In this document: positions 11,063 to 21,079 of the stretch, one piece after another | Numbering within the stretch: position 1 is the stretch's first letter | Layout of the letters: the number at the start of each line of letters is the position of its first letter | NCBI GenBank assembly: GCA_023052935.1 | Contig: CM041292.1 | Location: forward strand, 132,880,951 to 132,944,950 | DNA length: 64,000 bases | Source: Piezodorus guildinii | Lineage: Eukaryota > Arthropoda > Insecta > Hemiptera > Pentatomidae | Reading direction: 5' to 3' | The notes under the pieces: generated by a model | Databases searched by the model: none | Told to the model about the DNA's origin: nothing | Seen by the model: the letters and a program-made list of their open reading frames with translations, nothing else | Program-made: the position numbers and the translations under genes

Positions 11063-11074
11063 TGAAAGTAGTTC
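11063..11074. repeat. TSD of jockey tail, 5' side
   Basis: TGAAAGTAGTTC, repeated exactly at 11533-11544 after the poly-A tail. Confidence 0.85.
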
Positions 11075-11532
11075 CCTAGAAGGTTGAAACGGCAGTGGCC
11101 CCGAGACATATTGTAAAACATCTATTCTGGAGTTCTGGTCAGATTCTCCTCTCATGTGATTGTGGCTGTGGCGCCCTCATTTAGCTTCCGCTGGCTCTCA
11201 CCAGTGATGCGGCTGAGAGGAGGCGCTGAGATCCTTGGGCTCAGCTTGTCCAAGTGGGGGGACAAGCCCCGTCCGGGTTCCCGAGCTGATGGTAAATATT
11301 GTACATAGGTATGAATGTAACATATTTTGTTTATTTATTTGTTAACTTTATTTATTTGTATTTATTTGTCTACAAATTTGTTATTGTATACGTTTATTTA
11401 TTTTGATTTTAATTTATGTAATTTGACTTTCTTTTGTTTATGTTGTAAATATTGTATGAATGAGATCCTGTAGCACTATTATTATTGTCTATTATGACAA
11501 ATTTTAATATTCACAAATAAAAAAAAAAAACC
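11075..11532 (+). mobile_element. Jockey-type non-LTR, 458-bp 3' tail (subfamily c)
   Basis: Severely 5'-truncated insertion bounded by a perfect 12-bp TSD. It begins in the last 14 codons of ORF2: the frame at 11075-11116 reads PRRLKRQWPRDIL then TAA. The 3' UTR carries the module GCGGCTGAGAGGAGGCGCTG shared with other jockey tails here, a T/A-rich stretch, and a poly-A run at about 11519-11530. It is non-coding apart from that C-terminal scrap. Confidence 0.92.
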
Positions 11533-11544
11533 TGAAAGTAGTTC
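11533..11544. repeat. TSD of jockey tail, 3' side
   Basis: TGAAAGTAGTTC directly after the poly-A tail; matches 11063-11074. Confidence 0.85.
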
Positions 11545-12340
11545 AGAAATGTTTATCTTGATGGAATCGGAGATCCCAAGCGTGTAATTAGGTATATCCC
11601 CACCGCCAAAAAACTGATAGAAAGAAATACAAGTGACGAATTTAAAATATATTCATCAGTTATTATTTATATGGTTAGAGGAAAATTAACATTAGACCTG
11701 ATTGTGTAAAATCATTGAAATTTCAGATATAGTATTATAGTATCGATTGATGTTATGTGATGTAATATTACACTCCAAAATCATTTTTTTTTTTTTTTTT
11801 TTTTTTTAGAGCCAAAGCAACCCCAAACTTACAAACTAGAGAGAAAAACAGTCACTTTCCTCATATTTTAGAGGATGGAAAATGAGAAGATGAAATTATA
11901 TTTCATGTGATATTTATTTAATTAAAATCATATTTATTTCGCGTTACATATAATGCAGGGAAGGGTGATAAATAATTAAAGATAATTTATATTTGATTGT
12001 GCTGATTTTCATTCAATAATAGTTAATGTTACAATAAAATGGTGTTATTTATTTAAAAATATAAATGATCTACAATACTTTTATAGAAATGTTTTTCACA
12101 AGGAGGATAAATGAAATTAATGCAACATGGAGTTTTCTTCACGAAAAAATCCTAGTTCTAATCCTCCCTTCATTTTCCCTCTCCCTTATCCTTCTTTATC
12201 CGAAAAAAAAATTCTGGATCAATCAGTAATGATCAAACGTTGGGAAAAAGTTTAAATAAATGGAAATAAGATTCAAACCATTAGATTTTAAATTAACTGA
12301 TGGTTTAAAGAAAAAAGTTCGAAAGTTAACAAAAAAAATT
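11545..12340. other. No recognisable gene
   Basis: AT-rich, with a 27-bp poly-T run near 11784-11809. The adjoining sequence shows no coding or repeat identity that I can name. Confidence 0.4.
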
Positions 12341-12343
12341 ACC

Positions 12344-12505
12344 TTTACCTCACCAACCAATCATAGGTCTTTGATTCAGTACTTGCTAACTTTCGTAATG
12401 TTCCATGGCTAAGTCGCCAGAAGGATGTACACTTTAAAGAGGCTGGTTCTAGGAACTTCATGGTCGTCACACGTCTGTAAAAATAATTACCTTGGCCAAC
12501 CGCTC
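12344..12505 (-). repeat. SINE2, internally deleted
   Basis: On the minus strand it begins ATAGGGAGCGG, then has body segments matching the 50452 copy (AGCCTCTTTAAAGTG) and the SINE2 3' part (GTACTGAATCAAAGACC). Most of the tRNA-like head, including the B box, is gone. Confidence 0.65.
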
Positions 12506-12650
12506 CCTATCATAAAATAAAATATTCTTCTTCTTTGTCCTGAAGAAAATGCTATTTGTCTATTGGACATGGAAGCTATAGTAATGGAACTTGAAAGGTA
12601 CACTAAAATATGAAAAAATCCTTTACACCTGAAACGTTTTAATTATAATT

Positions 12651-13010
12651 ATTTTTTTTTTTTTTAGTTACTTTATAAATATTGTAAAATACCAACAACA
12701 CAATATATTTACAAAGGTTAGCACTTATAGTTCGTAGACTAAACATAATATGTAATATGATATTTATGATTCATGGATTGGGTCGATGGATTCTGTGAAC
12801 TGGACAATATAACGGACATTTTCTAGGAGTACGGGGTCGGCTAACCCCAACCTATTTCGGAAACGAGGTCAAGAAAAATGGATTGACCAGGCGAAGACTG
12901 CTCCTGACAGGCCGAATTCCTTTAGTTTTTTATCAACATTATTCCAATCCAAAGATTGACATAAAGTAACAGGCGGGAAGGAAAACTTGAAGATGAAAAT
13001 AATTTATGAC
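12651..13010 (-). mobile_element. Poly-A-tailed retroelement 3' end, unclassified
   Basis: A poly-T run at 12651-12664 is the poly-A tail of a minus-strand insertion. Upstream on that strand a short frame (about 12880-12770) ends in a stop just after RLGLADPVLLENV, which resembles the extreme C-terminus of RNase H-bearing non-LTR ORF2 proteins. No TSD was found and the 5' limit is arbitrary. Confidence 0.4.
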
Positions 13011-13049
13011 TTTTAAAAACACATTCCCACCTAACAGTCACCTCGAAGA

Positions 13050-13130
13050 TGGCCAAAAATTTAGGCCGAAACGTAGGCACAATAAATTAATTTTTACTTA
13101 ATTAAAGTGTTTCGGTGGCTGCACCCCAAC
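13050..13130 (+). mobile_element. Penelope-like terminal fragment with hammerhead-like motif
   Basis: Contains CGAAGATGGCC - loop - GGCCGAAACGTAGGC at about 13052-13087. This has the layout of the terminal-repeat motif in the Penelope-like element at 32144 (CTGATGA, a hairpin, then GAAACG). The 5' half of the core is altered (CGAAGAT), so self-cleavage is doubtful. Confidence 0.45.
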
Positions 13131-13231
13131 ACACTTTTCCTCAACTAAAAAATAAATGTTTGCATAGAATGTTAATACACTGACAGTTAATGGTAATAAC
13201 AAGACCGACCGTATTGAATCTTTGAACAAAA

Positions 13232-13325
13232 AGCCCTGATGATGACTCACAAGCTCGAGCCGAAACGTTGGCAAAATTAAAAATTTTCAAAAAATGACTG
13301 ACTCCTGATTATTCCACCTATAAAT
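13232..13325 (+). mobile_element. Penelope-like terminal fragment with hammerhead-like motif
   Basis: CTGATGATGACTC, loop ACAAGCTC, GAGCCGAAACGTTGGC at about 13236-13273. The following sequence, through CTGACTCCTGATTATTCC, recurs at 54133-54220 (minus) and 54281-54370 (plus), defining one Penelope-like terminal family. Confidence 0.6.
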
Positions 13326-13369
13326 GTTTATACACAATCACTTTTTATTAAGTCAGAGCTTATTTACTT

Positions 13370-13578
13370 ATTGGGGTAGTGGCTAGCATAACAGCCTATG
13401 CTCAAGGTCGCGGGTTCAATCCTGCAAGTGGCCATAGGATTTTTAATGGGAATAAAAAATCTTAAGTAAGGCCGTCCTTCGGAGGGGACGATGCCTGTGC
13501 GATGTCTCAGGTACATGTCAACGATTCCTATGCAAAATTTAGGACTCCCACAGTAGCAAACAATAGCAACAATCATTC
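13370..13578 (+). repeat. SINE1, diverged copy
   Basis: tRNA-like head GTAGTGGCTAGCATAAC and B box GGGTTCAATCC near 13410, the body motif CCGTCCTTCGGAGGGGAC at about 13470, and the truncated end GACTCCCACAGTAGCA. The middle is shorter than in the 1526 copy. Confidence 0.8.
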
Positions 13579-13612
13579 ATTTTTTGACTTAGGACTTCCA
13601 GAATTAATCTTC

Positions 13613-13624
13613 ACCATCTCACTT
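13613..13624. repeat. TSD of jockey B, 3' side
   Basis: ACCATCTCACTT abuts the poly-T run and recurs at 18623-18634. The last two T merge with the tail, so the certain part is 10 bp. Confidence 0.85.
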
Positions 13625-13770
13625 TTTTTTTTTTTTTTTTTTTAAACATATTTATTGATATTTACAACTGTATTAAATAAAAATACATCTAGTAAATGTG
13701 ATGGTAATATACAAAACTGTCATGAAAAACATGTAGAGACACTACCCAGTGGCAGCACTCTAAAAATATT

Positions 13771-16467
13771 TTAAACTAGAAGGTCCCGGGGCCATTTCCT
13801 TTTCAGGCGCCTCGGAGGATTATCCGGAATTGAAGAGGAAGACAGGATTGAAACTAGTGGGTTAGAGTGAGAATGGAGTTTGTCATGAAAGGATTGATAC
13901 CTGGTCTGGGCCAAATCAGTAACATAGGGAACATTAAGGTCTTTATGGATAAGTTTATTCGTGACAAAGTAAGGAGCGTTGAGGATTTTACGAAGGATTT
14001 TGGATTGTAAGGATTGGATGCGGGAAGAATTTGATGGTTTAGTAGAGCCCCAAAGCTCTACTCCGTAAGTCCAGATTGGTCTTATAATAGTCATGTAGAT
14101 GAGCCTTTTGTAGTTAAGAGGAAGGTTTGATCGTTTGTCTAGTAAGTGTTGAAGTAGCCTAAAGCGGCGAGCAGTTTCTTGTCGTTTTAGTCGTGTATGT
14201 GGATTCCAAGTTAGGCGTTTGTCAAGAAGAAGTCCTAGGTATCGGATCTGTTCAACAGGAACTAGTTGAGTGTTATTAAAGGATACTTTAGGGCAGGAAG
14301 TCAAAGGTTTACGGCGAAGGGTAAAGGTTATTTGATGGGACTTGTTGGAATTTATTTTTATTCTCCAGTTCTGACACCATACTTCTAGGTCTTTGATGTG
14401 GGCTTGAAGGGTATTTGAAGCAACAAATGGATCTTTATGAACTGATAACACGCAGGTGTCATCAGCATAGGTAGAAAGGAAAGTGTTAGGATGGGTTGGG
14501 ATATCAGCTGTATATACTGTGTATAGAATGGGTCCTAGAATACTGCCTTGAGGAACACCAGCAGTCTGTGTATAAAGGGATGAATAGGAACTATTGTGAT
14601 TAATTTTGAAGGATCTATCAGAGAGGTAGGATTGAAGAATCAGGAAATATGTGGGAGGAAGGAATTTACGGAGTTTGTACAACAGTCCTGGGTGCCAGAC
14701 TCTATCAAAGGCCTGTTCTACATCGAGAAAGGCTCCCGTGCAGTACAACCCGCGCTCCAAAGCAGAAGAGACAACGTCCACCACACGATGACATTGCTGG
14801 ATAGTGGAATGGGATGTTCGGAATCCGAACTGATGATCAGGGATGATATGATTAGAATCAAGGATGGGATATATTCGTTTCAGAAGGAGTTTTTCAAAGA
14901 TTTTACCCATAATAGGTAATAGAGAAATTGGACGGTAAGAGGATGGATGTTCGGGCGGCTTTTGGGGTTTGGGAATCATCTTAACAATGGATAGTTTCCA
15001 GGAATCAGGAAAATATGTGGTCCGGAGGATAGCATTATATATGTAGGTAAGAAAACAGATGGATTTTCGAGGAAGCTGTTTCATTATACGGGAAGTAACT
15101 AGGTCATGTCCAGGAGCTTTGCGGGAAGGTAATCTGTGAATGATATTGGCTATTTCTGAAGGATGAAATGCTTTAGGTGGTAGGGTCATTTGGAGAGGAA
15201 TATCGAGTTCTGTTTCAATACATTCAACATGGTTTGAATTGAGTATTTCAGGATGAGGATTGTATATTTTAGAGAGGTGCTGAGCAAATATCTGGGATTT
15301 TTCTTCGTCGGATCGTGTCAAGGTTCGGGTTTCATTAAGGAGTGGATGGTTGAAATTTTTAAACTTCAGGATTTTTTTAGTAGTCGTCCATAGTGATTTG
15401 TCAGCAATCGTAAGATTTTCCGTCAAGTTTTGTAAATTTTGTATTTTGTATTTTTTGAGTTCTGATTTTAGTTTGTTAGTCAGTTGGGTGTAATAAGTTT
15501 TGTCTGTTGGGTATCTGGTCCTGTGCCACTTCGATCTTGCTGTGCGCTTTTCTCTCAATAAGATCTGAATGTGCTGTGGTAGGTTACTTTTCTGAGGTTT
15601 ATTAGGTTTGGTGTTAGTTGTGTTGTCTATTATGGTGCTACTTATTGAGTCAGTAAGTTTTTCTATGGCTAGGTCAATATCTTGTTTGGTCTTTAGTGGA
15701 AGTTTTAAGTCTAGTTTACTTTCTATGTCATATCGAAATTGGTCCCAGTTTACACGTCCTGTAATTAATGTAGGAGGAGAGGGTTTAGGAACAAAGTTTG
15801 AATGCAAAGAAAGCAGAACAGGACTGTGGTCAGATGAAAGGTCATTCAGGGATTTGATTTCGGCTTGGGAAGTAGGGATTTGAGAGGTAACAAATATATC
15901 CAGGATATCAGGTTTTTTTTTTAGAGATGTAGGCCAATATGTGGGATTCGTAGGAGCAAGGATAGAATAACAATTGGAGTTTGTGACGTTAGAAAGGATA
16001 CTACCACGGGAGTTGGATGCTCGACAACCCCATCGTTGGTGTTTAGCGTTGTAATCACCTCCAGCAATGAAGCGCGGCCCAAGAGATCGGAATAAGGAAT
16101 TAAGAAGGCTATAGGAAACGGTGTTACCAGGAGGACAGTATACAGCTGAGACTGTGAAATGGAAAGGACGAGTTGAAATTATTACAGAAGAGGATTGTAT
16201 GGCGTCAGATGGAGTAGTAGGAATAAGGGAATGTGGAAGGGATTTATGGATAAGAACGCATGATCCAGCATGGACAGTGTTGTCTGGGTGGTCTGTTCTA
16301 TAAGTGATGTAGTCTCGTATGTAAAATTTTGATCGTTGAGTGAAGTGAGTTTCAGTTATTAATGCAATATGTATGTGATTGTCATGTAGGAGTATGTCGA
16401 GTTCGTCTCGGTGGTTGAGTAGGCCATTAGCGTTCCACAAGAGGATAGCTAGGGGCTTTACACTCAT
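13771..16467 (-). CDS. Jockey ORF2: endonuclease / reverse transcriptase (family B)
   Basis: 898 residues, intact, collinear with the family A protein. Endonuclease: WNANG at 11-15, Glu39 (LITE), GGDYNAKH with Asp138 and Asn140, SSDH with Asp213/His214. Reverse transcriptase: RPISLLP at 512-518, motif A LDVEQAFD with Asp582, motif B AGVPQGS at 636-642, motif C YADD with Asp669/670, then IRYLGLLLDKRLTW. It ends NPPRRLKRKWPRDLLV. The family role is target nicking and target-primed reverse transcription in the nucleus. Its ATG overlaps the downstream-frame stop of ORF1 as ATGA (16467-16464), which fits coupled termination-reinitiation. All catalytic residues are present. Confidence 0.94.
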   Translation of the reverse strand: MSVKPLAILLWNANGLLNHRDELDILLHDNHIHIALITETHFTQRSKFYIRDYITYRTDHPDNTVHAGSCVLIHKSLPHSLIPTTPSDAIQSSSVIISTRPFHFTVSAVYCPPGNTVSYSLLNSLFRSLGPRFIAGGDYNAKHQRWGCRASNSRGSILSNVTNSNCYSILAPTNPTYWPTSLKKKPDILDIFVTSQIPTSQAEIKSLNDLSSDHSPVLLSLHSNFVPKPSPPTLITGRVNWDQFRYDIESKLDLKLPLKTKQDIDLAIEKLTDSISSTIIDNTTNTKPNKPQKSNLPQHIQILLREKRTARSKWHRTRYPTDKTYYTQLTNKLKSELKKYKIQNLQNLTENLTIADKSLWTTTKKILKFKNFNHPLLNETRTLTRSDEEKSQIFAQHLSKIYNPHPEILNSNHVECIETELDIPLQMTLPPKAFHPSEIANIIHRLPSRKAPGHDLVTSRIMKQLPRKSICFLTYIYNAILRTTYFPDSWKLSIVKMIPKPQKPPEHPSSYRPISLLPIMGKIFEKLLLKRIYPILDSNHIIPDHQFGFRTSHSTIQQCHRVVDVVSSALERGLYCTGAFLDVEQAFDRVWHPGLLYKLRKFLPPTYFLILQSYLSDRSFKINHNSSYSSLYTQTAGVPQGSILGPILYTVYTADIPTHPNTFLSTYADDTCVLSVHKDPFVASNTLQAHIKDLEVWCQNWRIKINSNKSHQITFTLRRKPLTSCPKVSFNNTQLVPVEQIRYLGLLLDKRLTWNPHTRLKRQETARRFRLLQHLLDKRSNLPLNYKRLIYMTIIRPIWTYGVELWGSTKPSNSSRIQSLQSKILRKILNAPYFVTNKLIHKDLNVPYVTDLAQTRYQSFHDKLHSHSNPLVSILSSSSIPDNPPRRLKRKWPRDLLV

Positions 16468-18091
16468 CGTGGGAAATTAAATGGGATTTCGGAAAGAATA
16501 CGAGTGAGGAGAGAGATAAGTGGCTGGATGGTTTCTTTGAGATCTAATAGGAAGGAATTAAAAATGGAGTAAAAGTCGGGTGGGGGTATATTATAGGATT
16601 GGGAAGGATAATTTAGTTGAGCTGGTACATTGGCTGGAGTCTGCACCCGTCGAGGGGTACAATGATATGCATTTTGGGATGTTTGGGGTTGAGGATTGGG
16701 TTGATTTGGCTGTACAGTAGAACGGGTGGGATCGGGTGAGGTTTTTCTGGAGGTAATTTAACCCTAACAGGTATCTGATGAAGAGGGGTTGGCTGGTGTG
16801 GAGCTTCAAGCTGGGGATGGGAAATCTGGGTCATGGGTTGGGAGTTCGGAGGCGCCTGCCGTCTAGGTTGTTGAGGCTGCGAGTTGATAACGGAGGAGGG
16901 CTTCTTAATGTTCCGTCGATCTTGATTTCCAGGTTTTGGAGTAGTTGGCTGTGGAGTCATGTTAACAGCAGGTTTCTGAATTTCTGGAAAATTTACCAGG
17001 TTATCCAGTACAGGAGGTGGTGCAGGTGTATTACTTTTCTGTTCCAGACTTTTGGGTAGAAGGTTTTGTGATCTCTGTCTGAGCAGATTTTTGTAGACCG
17101 AACAGCCTCTGTAGCTCGCTGGATGTGCTTCACCACAGAGAGCACATTTTGCTGGTTCATCACGAGATTTCGGGCAGGTCTCTGTAGCATGAGGGCCGGC
17201 ACATTTGACGCACCGGGCCTGGTGGTAACAGTAGGATTTAGTGTGTCCCAAATTTTGACATTTAGTACACTGTACTATTGTAGATGTCGGCCTAGGCTGT
17301 TCAAATCGCACAATGGAGTATACCAGTCGTGTTATATTGAATATTTCTGGGTTATTTGTGGCAGGCTCTAGATCCACGAAAAATAGAGGCAGTGGATATT
17401 TTCCCTTTGGATGGAAAACGGGAGAGACCTTTCTGACATTGTAGCCTATTTCTTCTATCCCTCTTTTGATAGCATCTGTGGGAGTTGATGAGTGGAGCCC
17501 TCTAAGAACGACACGATATGACTTTTCTTGTTTCAATTGGTAACAATGGAAGTCGTAGCTTTTCGAATTCAAATGGTTGACAAGCTTTTTGTAACTGTCT
17601 TTATTTGTTGTATTGATCTTAATATCATTTGTTCTCGAGTAACAACGAAAGTTGGGCTGTCCGATCAAATCTGCAATTTCTTGACCAAACGACATAAAAT
17701 TTTGTATGTTGTTGACAAATATTGGTGGGGGTTCGGGATCACAAAACCCTTGAGAATCTGAAATTATGTTGGCTGTACCTGACGTACTGGCAGAGGTAGA
17801 TGGCGCTGTGAAGACAGACGGAGCGGCTGATGATGATGGAACTGGTTCTATTGTGTTGGCTGCAGTGAGTTTACTGCGGGTTTTTGGCGGTGACATATTT
17901 TGCTCAGACGCCTGCTTATTTTTATTTGATTTATTTTTTTTTTTATTTGGTGAGTTACCCCCAGATCCAGGAGGAAGGGAGTTCCGATGCCGCTTCATAC
18001 GGCGAGTTAAATATTGAGAGTCCGTTTCACTTATTTCAGAGAAAGGGGTCTCCTCTGAGTCGTCACCGGACGTATTTCTATCTAAGTCCAT
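16464..18091 (-). pseudogene. Jockey ORF1 (family B), frameshifted near the C-terminus
   Basis: The main frame, 18091 down to 16613, gives 492 residues. It has a Ser/Lys-rich N-terminus, a PRE_C2HC-like domain (RVVLRGLHSSTPTDAIKRGI, LPLFFVDLEP) and three zinc knuckles (CTKCQNLGHTKSYC, CVKCAGPHATETC, CALCGEAHPASYRGC), then a Pro/Gln-rich tail. It ends out of register in a terminus unlike family A. The expected hydrophobic C-terminus (PLISLLTRILSEIPF) is in another frame, 16646 down to 16464, whose TGA overlaps the ORF2 ATG. One small indel near 16613-16700 explains this. Alternatively it is an error or programmed frameshift; nothing slippery stands out. Confidence 0.8.
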
Positions 18092-18622
18092 TATTAATTA
18101 AAATTAAAGAAAAGAAAAAAAAAAAATCTATATACACCTGCGTATTAAAATAAAAAATAAATTTTATACAATAAATACTTAAAAACTAAACTATTCACAT
18201 GATTATATACAATTAATAAAGAAAACATATCTAAGAAACAATTATAACAAATAGGAAAAAAAAAATGGTCTTTAAAAATTTAAAAGAAATGAATGAAACT
18301 AAAAACAAAATAAAGTCCTAGACGAAAACAGATGACTGAGTTAGTAAACTTGGCCTAGCCCTTTAAAAATAAAGATAAAATGTTAAGGATTAGGGCCACG
18401 TTGCCATCTCAACCAGATAGCTATCAGTTTATAAGATATCGTGTATCGGTACAAATAGTCACTCACCTCACTATACGTGAATATTAAAGTGTTTAGTTGA
18501 TAGTAAACTCACTGTTCACAAAGTTTTATAGCTGACATGTTGATAGAACCGTGGTGAAAGTGTGACAAACACAGAGCTACGAAAGAATAGAACTGCAGTT
18601 GCGGCCATTAACCAAGGTACTT
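18092..18622 (-). promoter_or_regulatory. 5' UTR of jockey B, presumed internal promoter
   Basis: Leader between the element's 5' end (set by the TSD) and the ORF1 ATG, about 530 bp and AT-rich. The promoter role follows the family, not a motif seen here. Confidence 0.45.
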
Positions 18623-18634
18623 ACCATCTCACTT
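18623..18634. repeat. TSD of jockey B, 5' side
   Basis: ACCATCTCACTT, matching 13613-13624. Confidence 0.85.
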
Positions 18635-18639
18635 AAAAT

Positions 18640-19390
18640 GAAAAAGTTTGATTGGTAGTAATATAACCTATGAACGCACTATTTACTATTTTAGACTTAA
18701 TATTTAGCTTATTATTTTTTCTTCATACGACATTATTATTTTTAGATACAAATGTGTTTTCTATCGCCAGTCATGAAAAATATTTGCATAAAAGCCTAAC
18801 ATAACATATAGATAAGGTGATAAGCAATCATTATGAAATTAATGGCTAAAGCGATGGAAAATATATGAAAATAAAATATGCTTGATAAATACTTGAATAA
18901 ACGTGATAATTAAGTGAACATAAATACGAATCTGTTGTCACTGGCAAATAAATTTATAAGTTTATATTATTTAATATATCGTTAAAAAGATGGGAATTTA
19001 AAAATATAATGAAATATTTCACAATAGATCACAAAAAAAAAAAAAAAATATAATAATAATAAAATAAAAAATAAGGAAGGAGCAAATGCAATTCACGTTA
19101 TATATTTCAAGGAGGAAGTCTTGCTTCAAATTAGACATGATATTTATAGCCATGAGGTATTTGCGTGGTAGTAAAGCAGCAATATGATGATAAAATATTC
19201 ATATCATAACGATGTTTTGAAACTAATGAAGGATATCAATGGTCCAATACCTAAAATTTAGTTGATATGTTCTATAAAAAATACGACATCAAAGAATATG
19301 AGAATCGTCATGGTACGGGTACTGGTTATAAAACTAATGTCAAGGTAATGAGAATCTTCCAAATCCAAAGAGATTCGCCTCTGGTAAAAT
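18640..19390. other. No recognisable gene
   Basis: AT-rich DNA with no motif-bearing frame and no repeat shared with the rest of the window. Confidence 0.4.
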
Positions 19391-19765
19391 AATATACATC
19401 TCTCTCTCTCTACATACATCTATATATATATATATATATATATATAATATGATGAAGCGATTTTTGGTTTCCTTGAAATCCTTCTAAACCACTCGACGGA
19501 TTTCTATTTAGTTTTCACTATCATTTAGTAGATTATTTCCTGAAAGTTTATAAGTAAAATATTTCACTCAATCTAAACTACACTAAACGTTCTTTGTTGG
19601 ATTCTGGAATAAAAAAGTCGTACAGGTCAATATTACGAGGGTGTACGGTGATTAAGCGTTGCCACCATACATCATCGTACAAGTCATATACATCTATACA
19701 GTAGGTGATATTTTAGAAAAATATTACTACCAAAACGTGTGTAAATATTTAAAATAAATGAAAGG
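19391..19765 (+). repeat. Helitron-like repeat, copy 1
   Basis: Holds TTTCCTTGAAATCCTTCTAA followed by CCACTCGACGGATTT, a block also present in altered form near 20655 and 44340. The downstream part (GTCGTACAGG..., TTACTACCAAAACGTGT) resembles 44640-44760. The family resembles non-autonomous Helitrons of insects by general look; no clean TC...CTRR termini are visible here. Confidence 0.45.
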
Positions 19766-19766
19766 T

Positions 19767-19768
<2 letters not shown>

Positions 19769-19847
<79 letters not shown>
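19769..19847. repeat. (TA)n microsatellite
   Basis: Uninterrupted TA dinucleotides, about 78 bp. Confidence 0.95.
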
Positions 19848-19850
<3 letters not shown>

Positions 19851-19977
19851 ACCGACATTGTTATTAATTACTTGTACTATTAGATTATATAATGAAAAAA
19901 GATTTTTCACTGAAAACTAAATGGAATTGCCAAGGAAGCTAAATTACACTTTAAAAATGTATTTTAAATTGCTCATC

Positions 19978-20259
19978 GGGCCATTTGTGGTGTAGGGGCT
20001 ACCATAACAGCTTTCTATACCCAAGATTGCCGTTTTAAATCTTTCAGAATGTCCTAAGACATTTTAATCCCATAACAAAATTCTTAGTTGCCCCGTCCTT
20101 CGGAGGGGATGTAAAATGATGGTCCCGAACCTGTGTGATGTCAGGAACTCGTACTATCGAATTAAACCTGGACAGGCAAAATTTTGGACTCCTACTCTAG
20201 CATCGTCTGATTAGCCACAGTAGCAGATAGTGGCATCAAAGGAATAAACAAACAAATAG
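19978..20259 (+). repeat. SINE1, diverged copy
   Basis: Head GTGGTGTAGGGGCTACC with a decayed B box, body motif CCGTCCTTCGGAGGGGATG at about 20094, CATCGTCTGATTAGCC near 20207, and an AATAAACAAACAAA tail. It lies directly upstream of the SINE2 copy at 20271. Confidence 0.8.
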
Positions 20260-20270
20260 TTCAACTTATC

Positions 20271-20612
20271 TGGGGAGCGGCGTTGTCTAGTGGATAGAGC
20301 ACTATCAATCTCATCAAAACTGTTCTCCGAGTCCTGGGTTCGAATCCCGGTGGTGGTAGAATATTATTTATTCTGTTAATTCAGTCGGGGGACGATTGAG
20401 GATATTGAGATCCTCCTTCGGCAGACCTAGATTCTATGTAGTGGGTACCCAAAAAAAATTGGGGAAAACCTGGTGTCTGAGCGTGATCAAGGCCTAATCA
20501 TCTCATTTCATAGCCGTCGGCCTAGAAACAGTACGATTCTCTAAATGTACTGAGCCCAAGACCCTTCATGGGTTGTAATGGTGCAGGTTTTCTTTTTTTT
20601 TTTTTTTTTTTT
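20271..20612 (+). repeat. SINE2, tRNA-derived, best copy
   Basis: The head is strongly tRNA-like: TTGTCTAGTGGATAGAGC (A box) and GGGTTCGAATCCCGG (B box, about 20336-20350). The family body follows, ending GACCCTTCATGGGTTGTAAT and then a T run rather than a poly-A tail. A run of T is a Pol III terminator, so the element may end at its terminator. It is annotated as a SINE because the same body recurs four more times in the window. Confidence 0.88.
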
Positions 20613-20619
20613 AAGTACA

Positions 20620-20767
20620 TCTTATCTATACATATCAAATAATGCCGTATTTCTGGGTTCCCCCCAACTCCTTCCAAACCAACCGACGAATTTTGATACG
20701 TTTTTTCTCTATAGTTTAGGACATTTTTTTTTCTAGAAGGATTATAAGTACAATAAAGCGCGATGAA

Positions 20768-20799
<32 letters not shown>

Positions 20800-21075
20800 T
20801 TGTTCTGTGTAAGCAAGGCATCAACAAATATTTTATAACATATAAGTAATAGTATAGACGTATAATGTACTGTTAGAAATCGCATGATTTTAGATAAAGT
20901 ACAATGCAACTAAAGAAGTAGTGCACCTTATTATAAAGTTGTACTGATCCTACAAAGATATGAACATCTCTTTTTCTGTAATAAACTATACTACCTCGGT
21001 TAATCATTGCTTTCTTAAACATAAATTACACTACATTCAAATTGCACCCATGCGAAGCAGGGTACGGTCAGTTGA
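20620..21075 (+). repeat. Helitron-like repeat, copy 2
   Basis: Contains CAACTCCTTCCAAACCAACC then GACGAATTTTGATACG near 20670-20705, an internal poly-T tract (20769-20796), and near its end GCACCCATGCGAAGCAGGGT, a short GC-rich inverted-repeat segment. Such a hairpin before a CTAG-like end is typical of Helitrons; here the end is decayed (GGTCAGTTG). Confidence 0.45.
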
Positions 21076-21079
21076 TACA

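Larger units (their letters stand above)
13624..18622 (-). mobile_element. Near-complete jockey-type non-LTR retrotransposon, family B
   Basis: About 5.0 kb on the minus strand. It has a 5' UTR of about 530 bp (18622-18092), ORF1 (18091 to 16464 with one frame change), ORF2 (16467-13771), a short 3' UTR and a poly-A tail (T run from about 13623). A 10-12 bp TSD flanks it. Protein-level similarity to family A is clear across both ORFs, but the sequences are well diverged, so this is a distinct lineage. A shrunken relative lies at 58868-59169. Confidence 0.92.

Noticed and set aside
11784..11812. Poly-T run as the tail of a minus-strand retrocopy
   Set aside because: The adjoining sequence shows no element or gene similarity and no TSD; may be simple sequence.
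14596..14919. 107-codon plus-strand frame antisense to jockey B ORF2
   Set aside because: Shadow of a well-supported coding frame on the other strand. The same holds for plus-strand frames at 5483, 6851, 15608, 16778 and 40865.
20336..20350. Perfect Pol III B box suggesting a tRNA gene
   Set aside because: No acceptor stem or complete cloverleaf follows, and the body recurs as a SINE.
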